The position numbers and the translations under genes are program-made. Under the pieces are notes generated by a model. The model ran no database searches and was not told where the DNA came from. It saw only the letters and a list, made by a program, of their open reading frames with translations. From assembly GCF_024713975.1 (NCBI RefSeq), contig NC_091108.1:4145001-4209000 (forward strand): a DNA stretch of 64,000 bases, in the 5' to 3' direction. Below are positions 1 to 12,029 of the stretch, one piece after another. Each line of letters starts with the position of its first letter. Position 1 is the first letter of the stretch. Source of the DNA: Paralichthys olivaceus. Lineage: Eukaryota; Chordata; Actinopteri; Pleuronectiformes; Paralichthyidae.

Positions 1-438
1 CTGTACCTCATCAGCTCCTGAGGAGATGCTGCCTCTATGAAGATAAAGTCAAACTGGCCATCGATCAGTTTACTAATTCATTCGCTTTTAATCTGAGTTG
101 TCTGGACAATTAAACTACTGCAGCTCACACATCTAAAATAAACAGAACAACTTGTAGACCCTGAAGAACATGAAACGTTTCTGCCCAGATTTACAAAATC
201 TGTCTGAAACCAAACATGTATTGAAATGAACATATTTCTTATCATTTATATGAAAACTGCTCCAAACCTGGTGGAGCAGATATATTTGCACAACAGTTGT
301 TAAAGCCGTTTAATTCTCATACAGAAACAAACGTTGTTATTTTCATTTCATTGTCTTTAAGTTAAAACTTGTCACTGATTTTTGTCTTTTTCTGGTTTGG
401 CTGTGCCCCCTCCTCCCTCCTCTCTCTTTTCATGGCAG
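1..438 (+). other. intron of the gipc-like gene (upstream exons off-window)
   Basis: AT-rich non-coding sequence ending in a pyrimidine-rich stretch and a CAG acceptor at 436-438, directly before the first visible coding exon. No reading frame or repeat of note is visible. It is read as an intron because the exon that follows begins in the middle of a PDZ domain. Confidence 0.8.
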
Positions 439-1597
439 CGTATCAAAGAGGGCAGTGTTGTGGACGGGGTGAAGGTGATCTGCGTGGGCGACCACATAGA
501 GTGCATTAACGGACGTAACATCATCGGGATACGACATTACGAGGTCGCCCGCATGCTCAAAGAGCTGCCCAGAGACAAAGCCTTCACACTCAAACTGGTC
601 GAGCCCATGAAGGCCTTCGGTGAGTAGGAAACAAGAAGAGAAGGACACTCAAGAGACACCAGCATCAACACCTTACTGCACCTGCTGTTCTACTTTATTG
701 TTGTATTTACATATATTACCCATATTGATGCTATTTAAATAAACTTCATCTTTAGAAAAAACAATTCAAACAAGATACTGCTTCTGCTCTGATTGGTAGA
801 AATGCTTGAGCCCAGGTCGAAGGGTGCCAAACCTGCCAGTGACAACAAAATCGGGACAGGGAAGGGGACGCTGAGACTCCGCTCCAAGGGCCCAGCTACT
901 GTGGAGGAGGAGGTAAGTGTCTCTGGATTATCTCACTGAGACCTGGATGTGACAGCTCAAGTATCAGTGGATGAGAGTTTATTTAAATTCATTCCACTTC
1001 ACTGTCCCTCACTTTATATTGTGAGTGTCCTCCACTGGGAGAACGAGCTGTGTTCTCCCTTTGCACATTTTAATGAGGAATATATTTCAGGAAGATGCAC
1101 GCAGACCGGGATGTATACTCATACACTCGTTTGTCCCTCTCACCATTGAAAACAGTTTGATGAAAGTTTGCAACATCCTGGGGACGATGGACGAAACAAA
1201 CTGAATGACTTGTTTGTGTTTTCCAGCCGACAGAGTTTGAGGAGAAGGCGGTGAAGAAAGTGGATGACCTGCTGGAGAGCTACATGGGCATCAGGGACAC
1301 GGAACTGGGTGAGTGATATCAACACTGTCAGTCACTCTTTATGATCATCGAGACGTCTGAGAGCGTAGTGATAACGTTACCTCCAAAATAAATCTCTACG
1401 GTTCATTTTGATGATGTGATATAGAAAGGTCTCTTCTCTCTCCAGCTGCCACGATGGTCGAGGTCGGCCGCGACAAGAAAAACCCGGACGAATTCGCCAT
1501 GGCGTTAGACGAGACCCTCGGGGACTTTGCCTTTCCGGATGAGTTTGTCTTCGACGTGTGGGGCGCCATCGGTGACGCCAAGCAGGGAAGATTTTAA
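439..1597 (+). CDS. gipc2: GIPC-family PDZ adaptor protein, C-terminal part (gipc2-like)
   Basis: Four coding exons are visible: 439-619, 800-912, 1227-1308 and 1446-1597. All have GT-AG junctions and matching phases, and the stop is TAA at 1595-1597. The first exon encodes the second half of a PDZ domain (GDHIECING, then [13 protein letters not shown]). The remaining exons encode the GIPC-specific C-terminal GH2 region, including [19 protein letters not shown] and [18 protein letters not shown] proteins link PDZ-binding receptor tails to myosin VI and act in endocytic trafficking; the GH2 region is the myosin VI-binding part. The EPRSK and [13 protein letters not shown] stretches resemble GIPC2 more than GIPC1, and the 1p-like neighbourhood agrees, but the paralogue call is an inference. 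The N-terminal exons lie to the left of the window. Confidence 0.9.
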
Positions 1598-1615
1598 GTT
1601 TTGCTCCTGCCTGTC

Positions 1616-1618
<3 letters not shown>

Positions 1619-1650
<32 letters not shown>
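1619..1650. repeat. (CA)n microsatellite in the gipc 3' UTR
   Basis: About 16 CA units begin 22 bases after the stop codon. Read from the minus strand it gives a spurious Cys-Val peptide. Confidence 0.95.
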
Positions 1651-1657
<7 letters not shown>

Positions 1658-2385
1658 CCCTCATCTCACCCCTTCCAACCATCAGAAGCCGACTGGACAA
1701 ACTTCATCCTGCACAAACAGCGGTGGATAAAGTGTCCACCACCGTCACTTAGCTGTTAGCTGTAGCTTGGCACTTGGACGTCGACTTCATTTCACATGTC
1801 GGGGTTCGGGTGTAATCTTGTCAAATGATCCATGTCGTGTGGAATTCCGTTTCCAGCACTGGACCGGCCTCTCGTGTACAGAGGTGTTGGTGATTAAATC
1901 CAGATGTTGTATCGAACTACGTCCCACTATAGAGGCAGGATCTCTGCACCTGATGCTGTTCCTCAGTCAGACCAGCTGAAGAAGTCAACAGTGACTCATC
2001 ACGCTGGTTGTAAATGGTACTTGCACAACTTTAAATTGTAAAACAATCACGCGGTTTTAATCATTCTTTACAGCTGTGTAACTTTGAGCATACAGATGTG
2101 TCACACAGCTTTTTATAGGCTTTTTTTTTTTATATGTGAAAATGCTGCTGATTTTCTAGCAGCAGCATCTTAGTGTAATTATAGTGATTGTAGCAATATT
2201 TCTGTCTGAAACAAGACCTTTTTATTTCCCCTCTCATCTTTGAAATCTTTTTCGATGACCTCTTAGTAAAGAACTATCAGAGCGTCCACCACGCTCTCGT
2301 CATTAACGTTAGTTTGCTTTGCGATTCTCTCTGTGCCCTTAAATGTCTCAGCGTGAGCCTTGCGTCCATTTGTCAGAGACTGAGC

Positions 2386-2391
2386 AATAAA
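2386..2391 (+). terminator. poly(A) signal, probable end of the gipc transcript
   Basis: An AATAAA hexamer lies about 790 bases after the gipc stop and is followed by a GT-rich stretch. A second AATAAA occurs near 2816. The choice of site is an inference. Confidence 0.5.
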
Positions 2392-2399
2392 GAGGGTTT

Positions 2400-3069
2400 T
2401 GATCTTTAAATGCCTTTATCAGGGTTTAACGACACATTCCACCAACATTCCTTATGTTTCTCATGCTGTTCCAGTCTGTTGACATGTCACGAACTGAGGC
2501 ATAGTCAGAGACGCACGCTTATTAGTTTTTTTCCTGTAATTTATTTTATCGTGAAAAATCAGATGCTGTAAGACATTGTCTACGCAGACACGTGGCGAGA
2601 CTCGGAAGCCATTTTGAAGGCGGCGCCTGGAATGGGATCAATTGCAAATCCAATGTCTTAAATAAATGCACTCGCATTGATGTAACTGCACTATTTAAAA
2701 TCACTGTCAAACTGAATTTAAATAGTGACTTGATTAGTGTCATCTGCTGATGTTAACTGTTCACGGCAGTTGTTGTTGTTTGACGAACCATAAGGGATCA
2801 CTATTGTTAATAGACAATAAAATTTGATATAGTTCTAGCTGCAGTGTTGTTATTGCTCACAATTTACTCATTTGATGATTTAAAAATGGGGTGAAATGTC
2901 TCTAAATGCACAATATGGCAGCGTTCAACATCCAGAATGTTTCAGCTTCATTTCTGGATAGTCAGGAAGTGGAGACACGTCATCCATCTTTATTTGTTCT
3001 AAGGAAAAATATGAGTATTTATTCCTGATAAGTGACAACCATGAACACAAATTACTCAATACAATAAAC
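2400..3069. other. intergenic gap between convergent 3' ends (gipc and txndc12)
   Basis: AT-rich sequence with no supported gene. It separates the probable 3' end of the plus-strand gipc gene from the probable 3' end of the minus-strand txndc12 gene. Nothing else is seen. Confidence 0.6.
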
Positions 3070-3075
3070 TTTATT
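3070..3075 (-). terminator. poly(A) signal candidate for txndc12
   Basis: TTTATT on the plus strand is AATAAA on the minus strand, about 875 bases beyond the txndc12 stop. It implies a 3' UTR covering 3070-3948. Transcript support is lacking. Confidence 0.45.
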
Positions 3076-3948
3076 TGCACACTTGGTCGTGTGCGTGTAT
3101 AAAATACATTGAGATACTTAACCAATGTTTCCGTCCTTCATTCAAAGAGTTTAACAAGGTCTAAACAGGCAGAACAACTCACTTCACAAGCAGAAAAACA
3201 GACAAAGTTATTCAGATTGAGCTAAATAAGTAGATAAATGTGCAGGATTAAATGAATAGTCGGTAATTTAAAGACAGGAGAACAGAAATCAGAAGTATAT
3301 AGGGAGTAGTGCACGGTGATGATGATGTCACATGTATAATCAACGTACTGAGGAGGATCTTTGGAAGCACATCACTTTAGGTGTTAGTATATTAATCTTG
3401 GTGTGTATGAATACTTTACCACTGCTGTTGGGTGAAAACATTAAAACTGGTTCAACTGAAGGGATTTCTTAATTTTCCACGACTTGTTTAATGAAACTTA
3501 TCAGAAAGTAAAAGATTAAACTTCTTGGCTGTCGGGAGAGAAACCAGGAATTTCACTTCAGTGGTGGAAACTCGGCGAACGGAAGATGTGACGTTTCCTT
3601 CCAACAACAGACGAGAGTTAATAAAATACTGCAGTTCACTTGGCTAGCTTGAGTTGTTTACATCCTCTACAGACATTAACGTTACAGTAGATGGCATTTT
3701 AATTAACAAGTGTTCATTACAAGTATAACATGGTTCAAAACAAAGACGGGACAAAGAGCGGCGATTCGACACGAAAGAAACCGTACAAGACCAGAACAAA
3801 TGGTTTGCTCAGTGAGACGAACTCACTGCATGAGGTGTGATGAGGATGAATATTAACTGTCGGGGGGTGGGGGTGTCAGGACGCTCTGAAGCTCAGGCTC
3901 AGGTAGAAGAAGTGTAGCCCTTACAGCCTGATGCCCGTCTCCGCCTCC

Positions 3949-6531
3949 TCACAGCTCATCGCCGGTGTGACCCTGCTTGAAGGCGTCGCCCGTCAGCTTC
4001 TCCTGCGCCTCCTTCATACCGGACAAAACTGAGGGAGGGGGGGGGGACAAGAAACATGATTATCAACAACGCTTGTTGTCTGAACTGTTTCCTCTGAGCA
4101 CAGATGTGAGTTCTGTTCCTGCCTGTAAGGGTGATATGTTACCTTGTTCTGCGTTGCTGTAGAAGTACTTGTAGTTTGGATTTCCGTTCTTGTTGGTGAT
4201 TTCCGGATGGACTTTGCCGCTTGGATCTGTGACGGCAACAAGAGGAGGTCGGTTTAGTTCAAATTAGAATCCTGAAAACAACACAGGGCTACGACTCCCC
4301 ACTGTTTTCATCATGGATTCATTGTTTGGTCCATAAAATGTAAGCTACACCCTTCATTTCCAGTGGGATAAACTTTACCACCACACACACACAGGTGTTT
4401 TCAAACCCCCTAAGGAGTTTCTTCTTTTTGTCAAACATCTGTAACGAATTGTTCTCCCATTGTTTTAACCATTATCTCTCTGACCTGCATGTACTGCCGT
4501 TAATTCACTGGTACGACCATTCAGGCTCCCACATGTTTTTCAGAACAGAAAGACCAACTGCAATCAGTTTCTCCAAAGGAATCTAAAACAGTGTTTGCAT
4601 GCAGAGGGACTCAACCCCCCCCCCCCGTACCGAGGAAAAGAATCCGAGGAATGTATCCACCATCGGGACTGAAGGTTTCGTCCTTTGGCTCCTCCTCGTC
4701 CTGTTCAGATATGAAACAACTGATAATTTATGAGTCTGGGAACAAATCTCTAACATCTGATGCACATCGATGTCTGAGTTCCATCACCGTTCACCACATT
4801 CAATTAAAAATAGATTTATTGAAAAGTTAGTCTATTGAAAGTCTAAGGTTTTTTTTCAATTAACTGAATTCAGTTCTTTTTGTCCTAATTGATATTTTAC
4901 AACAAAGATAAAGAGAAAAAATTAAAAAAAATCATAATTAAATATATTACTTATAAGTAAGAGTTGATAAAATTCCTTAGAAGATAGGAAATATAAAGTA
5001 CTAGTATAACAAATACTACTACAACTACTACTACTAATATTGAGACACATACATGTGTACATTTGCAGCTCCATAAAAAAGGTATTTCTGTAAAATGCTG
5101 CCTTCAACATTTTCTTACCTCCAGGTTGATCATTACAAAGTTGTGTGCAAGTTCAGAGATTTCCCTGGACTCAGCAAACTTTGGCTTCAGCGCTGATGAA
5201 AGAGAAAAACACAAATAATTATAATCGTATCTTCACATCCAGGACAATGATGATGTCACAGTCTTTGCCCTGAATCTTTAAAAAGACGATTTCAGCGTTA
5301 AAACATTTATAACGTCAGTTCACAGTTACATTTGTGTGGTTGGTTGTTTATCGCTCTCGTTCGTTTCTTTACTCTCAAATTTAAAAAAGTACAAAACCTC
5401 AAACAGACCCTCCGGCCTTCAATTATCATTTCTCGTTTGTCCTGTCGAGCCACATTACAGGTGGTGGTTAGACTGGAGGAGTTCCGCTGAACAGCAGCAG
5501 CAGCGTCTATAGATCAGCTGCAGTGAACATACGGAGGGAGAGAGAGCGTTGTTTTACCTTTGCAGGCTCCGCACCAGCTCTTGTGGACGATGACCATGAT
5601 CGGCAGACCGCTGTCAATGCAAACACACGAGTAAGTTTGTAAACCAGTAAATCAGATCGTCCGACCTGCAGCTGTAGAAAATAAAAACTATGCACTGAAA
5701 CGTAAAGTCTAAGCTGCTGAAATCAACTCAGTTTGAGGGCTCAGGTTAATGTGACAGGAAGTGACGACTCCTCCAGGTCACATTTATCCACTTTCACGTG
5801 GTTGTCGACACCTGAGGAAGCGTCTCTGTGTCAGCTCACCTGGCCTCCGCCTCTTTTCTCCCATCATCCAGTGTCCTCCAGTGGATGTTGTCTCCGAACC
5901 CTGCGGGGAAATGAATCGTGGGACTGGTTTTATATTTCTACAACAGGGTGGGTCTGCCCTAAATACAGCAGCAACACAAAGACAGAGTGGTCGGGAGACA
6001 ATTGCAAATACAACACAATGAGACGTAATTCAATATGAAGCTGCAGGGGGGGGGATACAGACCTGAGATCTGTACTGACTGGAGAATACAAAATGCTCCT
6101 AAAGAGGTAAAGTGCAGGATTTGTGTATTTTGTCCACTGCAGTTTTGCATTTGATATAATTTGTTAAAAAGCAAATAATAAGAAACCATTCAGAAGCATT
6201 TTGCAGCTCACACAGCAGCAGAGCACAGACACAGGAAGTGTGACATGTGAACAAAGAGTCAAAACAAGATGATCTCAGATAATAAGGGAGTGAGAGTGTG
6301 GTGGACAGCTCGGCTCCACCACCTGCAGTAAACTAACCCTGCTCCAGGACACACACACACACACACTGATCCAGGATCCTGACACAAAGACAGCCCGTGA
6401 CCCAGCAGCTGATCTGGGGACAGAGACTCACCTCTTCCGCTGGCAGCTTCCACCACGTCCTGGAAACACGTGAGAGACACGAGCAGCTGCACGGACCACA
6501 ACAACAACACGTTCACAGCAGAGTTCTGCAT
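3949..6531 (-). CDS. txndc12: Thioredoxin domain-containing protein 12 (ER thiol-disulfide oxidoreductase)
   Basis: Seven minus-strand exons: 6432-6531, 5840-5900, 5558-5610, 5119-5192, 4631-4700, 4143-4226 and 3949-4028. They sum to 522 nt (173 aa), against 172 aa recalled for human. The product begins with a signal peptide ([20 protein letters not shown], about residues 1-27). The conserved IHWRTLDDG follows, then the active site WCGAC at residues 66-70 with redox cysteines C67 and C70. Later come [26 protein letters not shown] and the end HTGDEL. TXNDC12 (ERp18/AGR1) is a luminal ER protein that forms or reduces disulfides. The C-terminal GDEL should act as an ER-retrieval signal but departs from KDEL and from the EDEL I recall in human. 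The start is fixed by the signal peptide and the lack of any other in-frame ATG nearby. It is divergent from btf3l4 with about 1.3 kb between them. Confidence 0.96.
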
Positions 6532-6721
6532 CTTCTTCTTCTTCTTCTTCTTCAGCAGCTAATGGCAGAAAGCGCTCACCGCAAACCAGCTGTGACCCGG
6601 AACTTCACACCGCTGCACTTCACAATAAAAGCCCGTCTGGTGCGGTTGTGAAAATATGCTGGTGTAATCCCGACGGTGCAAACTGCTCCTCCTTTTGTTT
6701 CTACTTCCGGGGTGGGTGAAA

Positions 6722-6729
6722 TGACGTCA
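6722..6729. promoter_or_regulatory. palindromic CRE/ATF site upstream of txndc12
   Basis: TGACGTCA, the full cAMP-response/ATF palindrome, lies 190 bases upstream of the txndc12 ATG. An ETS-like CTTCCGG lies beside it near 6704. A promoter role is inferred from position; ATF/CREB-type control would suit an ER-folding gene. Confidence 0.5.
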
Positions 6730-6779
6730 CATCCCCAACCACCGCGTGCTGCGGCTTCATTTAATAAAGTCAGACAGAG

Positions 6780-7855
6780 AAATGCTGGACTGAGACCGGA
6801 AACGTGCAGGAAAACAAAAGTTTAAAAGCAGCACACTTGGAAAAAAAAAAATCATGCTGAGGCTGGTTTCAGATGCAAACTTGAAGTTTAGTTGTTACAA
6901 TTGGTTAAATCCACCAACATATTTACTGTGTCTAATAGTTGTGTTTTTGGAGGCGTCTCAGGGGCCCTCGCCACATCTGAAATGTTCCAGAGGTTTAATC
7001 CTCGCCTGCAGGAAATTGGACAAAAAATAGTTAAAGTGAACTAAAGTTATTGTGATCGAGGTGATGTTCATGATCTCAAATATATTCCATGATATTCTAA
7101 AAACCTCCCAGTTTTACAAAGTAATGACAGTTTACAGTGTGTTGAGAAAAAGGATGAGTTGAATCCTGATTATTCTGATAACTGCTGCAGATGAATGTTA
7201 CATATTTAATCTATTCATCAAATATAATAAACAATTAAAATGATCATTACTTGCAGTCTTGGAATAAATATTGAATGGGACATGTAATTGATGATGGGCA
7301 ACTTTATAATCACGAATTGGGGATTAGCCAGAGTTTTAACGAGACACTAGTTGTTTTTTTCACATTTGAAGAAGTGGACACCATTTACTTCAAGTGTATT
7401 GAATTTGTCTTCGATGCTGTCTCCTGAAACTCCTGAAGTGTTTTGTGGACTCAACACCCTTCCATCAGAATAGTGGCGAGTAGATAATGAATAAAGTTTT
7501 TGGTGAACTCTCCCTTTAACTTCACACATCCCTCATGTATGCACCAATGTTGGCAGAACTGTATTCAGTTACTCTTCACCTTCTCAATGACTGAATGATT
7601 AACAAACTTCCCTCAAACTAAAGTCAATCTTTCCTATTTTGTATGAATCTTTTGACTGTTTTCACTCATCTATTTTTATTATGTTGTTATTATTGTCGTT
7701 GCTTGTGTGTAATTGTTTTTTTTGCAGGTTGTGAATGTTTCTTGTTCTCAGTCCTCTCTGGAAAAATAGATCTTGTGAATGATTCAATAAAGTTTAAATA
7801 AAATAAAATAAAAAGTGCCTTGGTTTGTTTCCTTTTCACCACCAGAACACTGAAA
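6780..7855. other. intergenic region between txndc12 and btf3l4
   Basis: AT-rich DNA with no supported exon. It contains a short AAATA-type low-complexity run near 7785-7813. The right edge passes into a GC-richer promoter-like stretch with GGCGGAGGCGGAAGCGGG at about 7870-7887. Confidence 0.6.
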
Positions 7856-7869
7856 CTCTTATTGTGAAA

Positions 7870-7974
7870 GGCGGAGGCGGAAGCGGGTGTTGTTGCTGCG
7901 TGTTTAAGCTGCGCTGTCTCAGCCTCGTTAGCATCAGGAGCTGGTCCTCGGGCTGTCAGTGAATCTTACAAACG
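7870..7974 (+). other. btf3l4: probable non-coding first exon and core promoter of btf3l4
   Basis: A GC-rich stretch with an ETS-like GGAAGCGG ends in a good donor (AACG then GTAAAA) at 7974. The next acceptor, at 8468-8469, leads straight into the exon carrying the btf3l4 ATG. The 5' boundary is not determined. Confidence 0.5.
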
Positions 7975-8475
7975 GTAAAAATAGAAATATCATTGTTTCA
8001 CCGCGTCGTTTCATCGTTTAACGTGAACTCTGCTCTTTGTTTAACCGCGAAAATAAAAACCCTGCTCGTTGAACTCACCTCATTAGCCTCCGTGCTAGTA
8101 TTAGCTACATTAGCCTTCTAGCTAGCTAGCAGCCTCGCTAGCCACCTTTAAGCTAATTAAATGTCATTTCGAAGTGTGGCCTCGTGTCAGTTTCTTCATC
8201 TTATCCCGGAAACGCTGCTCAGCGTCGTTAGTGAAGCGTGAGTGTAACTGTCAGCGGATCTCTCACCTGGTTAGCAGCTATGCTAACGTGTGGAAACGCG
8301 AAGCATGCTAGCCCTTCGTTGCTTTTCATCAGTTATCACGTGTTGCCCCCTGAAACGGAACCGTGGAGACCTTGTGTTTTCTGATCGTCTTTTATTTTTA
8401 ATCTCATGTGAAAACATGTGAAAATGTAAATATCAATGTTGTTAAAGTCGTGTTCCTGTTTTAATCCAGATCGCC

Positions 8476-11400
8476 ATGAATCAAGAGAAGCTCGCCAAAC
8501 TCCAGGCACAGGTCCGGATAGGTGGAAAGGTACGTTTCAGTCTCCTAACATGTTTTGTTGATTATGCTTTTTATGTTATAATTACCCATAAACCCAGGGT
8601 TACCGTGTGCAGCTTGGGTTTGGCTCACATGTCTTTTGGCCCCTTTAATAAAATCCACCCTTAAGTCCTCAACTATTTTCAGTTAGATGAGAAAATCCCA
8701 CTAAAGGTCTATTTACAAGCCTCGAGCTTTCAACAGTCATGGAACTATCTTCATCAGCGTGTGTTCACATGTCACAGACGTGACTCAGGTGAAGTGTCAG
8801 CAGCTGTGATGGCGTCATGTCATTTTAGTTTCAAGCTCAGTTCACTGACGAAAGCGTGAGACAAAGCTAATAACTGGATTTGGAACTCCATGTCCAAGAT
8901 TAAAAATTACGTCTCAAGCTCATTTGTGCTTAACGTCTGTGGTGTGGGGTTTAATAGAGGAGGACACCTCCCCCTCCTAATAAATACTAAAACCACAAAA
9001 CAGGGAAACAATGGTGTCAAATTCTCTGTGGTTCGGTTGTTGCCGTTTAGTTTTTAAGGAGTGTGATGGAATCCAGCATCTGCCAGGTCGTTCCCCCTGA
9101 CCTCAGCATTCCCTTTATATGGAGGCGGTGGGAGGAGGATTTATCTGTGGCCTCTGTGGCTTTGTTTCCTCTTAGTGTGAGGTTTGCAGCCACGCACTAG
9201 GTGGCGTTATTTGCCATTTTGCTATGAAGTGTGAGAGGCCTCTTTTGCAGATTGCACCATGCTGTCATTCTCAATTATATATTTACACAATTGGTATTTT
9301 TACCAGAAGTAACAAGTAAACTCTAGACAGTATCTGATCAGTCAGGAGTTTTTTAATCCTGGGATTTAACTGAGGATCTCTACAAGATTGTTGAGTCATT
9401 TTTGGGAGGTGAAATCCCTGGGTTAAACATCTGGTTGAGTAAAAGCATAAAAATGTGATAATTGATGGATTTACTTTCTTTAGTTTGACTTATTTCTATT
9501 CATGAAGCCCCAACAATGATAAAAAGATCAACGTTAAATGGTCTTTGTGGCTATCGATTGACTTTTTTCTGGATAGTATTTATCTTGCTTGTGAATCAAG
9601 AGTCTTTTTTCCTCTCATTGTTTCATAAAAGTCAGCTCTCTCTCTCTTTTTATGTTTTTTTACTGCAGTTATCTTGGTACTTAATTTTTGGAGACAGATG
9701 ATCATTAAAGTCTGGGCAAATGCCACATTCGTAAACCATTTGCGAGTCAGATTCCTGACATTAAAACTCTCTGGAGAAATTTAGAAAAAGCTACAGGTTG
9801 TAGATAATCTAATCAACCGGATCGACTGTTTGTTGCTGTGACCCCCAAGTCCAGAAAAGAGTAATTGATGACCTAATTGTAAAAATAATAAATGTCTAAC
9901 ACAGACAAGACAAGTCAGACACCATGTTCTTGAGCTGATTTTGGCTTGTTTGGTAATCTAATCCTTTTTTTGGCATCCACACCTGTTCTTTCCTCAGGGA
10001 ACAGCCCGCAGGAAGAAAAAGGTCGTTCACAAAACTGCAACAGCTGACGACAAGAAACTCCAGGGCTCGCTGAAGAAGCTGGCGGTGAACAACATCGCAG
10101 GGATAGAGGAGGTGAGGCACCTCCCTTCAGATTACAAATAAAACTAATGTCAGATGTATTTTGTTCTTTGAGAATTAATCATTGTTCCGTCAGATGAAAG
10201 ATAAAGACAAGGGGAATCCAGCCAAAGGGTTCTCGTCAGTCCCGAGAGCGTTTTTATCAAACAAGCTGCAACAAAGAGTTTCAGTTTAGTCAAAGCTTTG
10301 TGATTTGATAAAGAATGAGGTTGACTCAGAAGTGTTATGCACAAAATTCCTTTTGGCTCCGTCATTGGTGTCGTGGCTGAATTTACCTGATTAATTTTCC
10401 ATTGAATTGTAAAAAATAATACGGTTCTAATGCATTAAAATACAGCAAATAACACATTTAGCTTATAAAACGTTGGAATAGGACTTTTAAAATACTGAGT
10501 TCAAACCGTGGACTATGAATACATATTCTTTTCCCCTCTCAGGTGAATATGATAAAAGACGATGGGACGGTGATCCACTTCAACAACCCCAAAGTGCAGG
10601 CGTCTCTGTCCGCCAACACCTTCGCTATCACAGGCCACGCCGAGATCAAACAGCTGACCGAGATGCTGCCAGGCATCCTGAGCCAGCTGGGAGCCGACAG
10701 CCTCAGTAGCCTGCGTAAGCTGGCCGAGCAGTTCCCACGGCAATGTGAGTACACACACACACACACACTTGTATTTTGATTGTCACAATGTCACAGGGTC
10801 CAACTGAATACAAGAAATTCGTTTTCAGTGGAATTTAGGCTTTTAAAAGTGGAGGGTGGACAAGACGCACGTTCATATCAGATATTCAGTAACAGTGCAG
10901 CAGTCTTGTTGCATTATTAGATAGATTTCAGTTCGTCGACCCTAAAAGTGTTTTTAGTCCATTTTCACCTGCAGAAGCTTCTGGGGGCTGGTGACAAGTG
11001 TTTCAATGCAACAGGGGAAATACATTTATGACAAGTGAAAACACGTTCAGGGCGTCTTTGACGTCTTTAATACAGAAATGCACCGCAGAGAAAATGTGTC
11101 AGAGGGCGAAGAATTACAACTGTCACAGATGATGAGCCTGACAGGAGAGTGTGAGGATGTGGATGAAGAGAAAAGGCTGCAGATGTTACAGTATGTCAAG
11201 TTTCACTGATGAGGACCAATTCATTTATAGTATTGCTGTTACTGGTGCACTTTAAGAACCTTAGAGTTAAGAAAGTTATCGTTGACATCTGCCCCTGCTG
11301 CAAAATGAGCGGAGCGGCAACACTGCTTTATGTTGATTACCTTGTTACTGAACTTTAAAATAATTTGAATTTCTTTCAACACTTTTTAGCAATGGACATG

Positions 11401-11627
11401 AAAGCAGTCAAGGAGGAAAATGCAGAAGAGGAGGACGACGATGTTCCAGGTATAGATGGAGATAATTATTACATTTATTGAAAATAAAAGTAATTCAAGT
11501 GCACTTATATCTTTATGTGAAACAGTGACTCTGTCCATCATCATTTTTCTGATTCTGACGTGTGGTTTTCTGTCTCTCAGATCTCGTGGAGAACTTTGAC
11601 GAAGCCTCAAAGAATGAAGCAAACTGA
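8476..11627 (+). CDS. btf3l4: Basic transcription factor 3-like 4 (NAC-beta family)
   Basis: Five coding exons: 8476-8529, 9998-10111, 10543-10744, 11390-11449 and 11581-11627. They total 477 nt (158 aa), the length I recall for human BTF3L4. The product starts [18 protein letters not shown] and continues with the basic ribosome-contact-like stretch [12 protein letters not shown]. The NAC domain follows (about residues 33-98), including [20 protein letters not shown] and [18 protein letters not shown]. An acidic [19 protein letters not shown] tail ends the protein. BTF3 proteins are the beta subunit of the nascent-polypeptide-associated complex, which binds chains emerging from cytosolic ribosomes. 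The ATG is seven bases into its exon and begins the conserved N terminus. The tail [13 protein letters not shown] separates BTF3L4 from BTF3; the neighbours fit too. Confidence 0.96.
10750..10770. repeat. short (CA)n repeat at a btf3l4 intron start
   Basis: About ten CA units begin a few bases after the donor of the third btf3l4 coding exon. Confidence 0.85.
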
Positions 11628-12021
11628 TGAATCCTCCTTATTCCTCCGTCAGCCGTTTTTATTTTTACCTCTTGCGGACTCACAAAGGGCATTTCCTGTT
11701 GTGGGGGAAACGGTTGTTAAAGGTGCAATGCATCATCTCCGGAGACGTGAACCACTTTGGTTCAGCCTGCCACAACAGCAAAATACAACCGTGACAACAT
11801 GCAGATACAGTAGGTTTTGATTTCAGTAGGCGTTGATATTGTGGACACTCCGAGAAAAGAGGATCTGTATAAATCTTCGCACCCAAAGGACTCAAACTAC
11901 TTAAGAAATACTTTAAGCTTTCTACATGGTTCAACGTGGCTAGTATTTAAGAGATTGTTTATTAAATTACAATTAAAGTGAATGAGTAATTCATTTTACA
12001 TATAGTGGTGATAATGAATTT

Positions 12022-12027
12022 AATAAA
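12022..12027 (+). terminator. poly(A) signal candidate for btf3l4
   Basis: AATAAA about 400 bases after the btf3l4 stop, followed by a T-rich stretch. Confidence 0.5.
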
Positions 12028-12029
12028 AC

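Noticed and set aside
1377-1700. 107-codon minus-strand ORF over the last gipc exon
   Set aside because: Shadow of the gipc coding exon and its CA repeat.
11101-11165. Box C-like AGATGATGA word in a btf3l4 intron, considered as a C/D snoRNA
   Set aside because: No properly spaced box D and terminal stem could be found, so no snoRNA is claimed.
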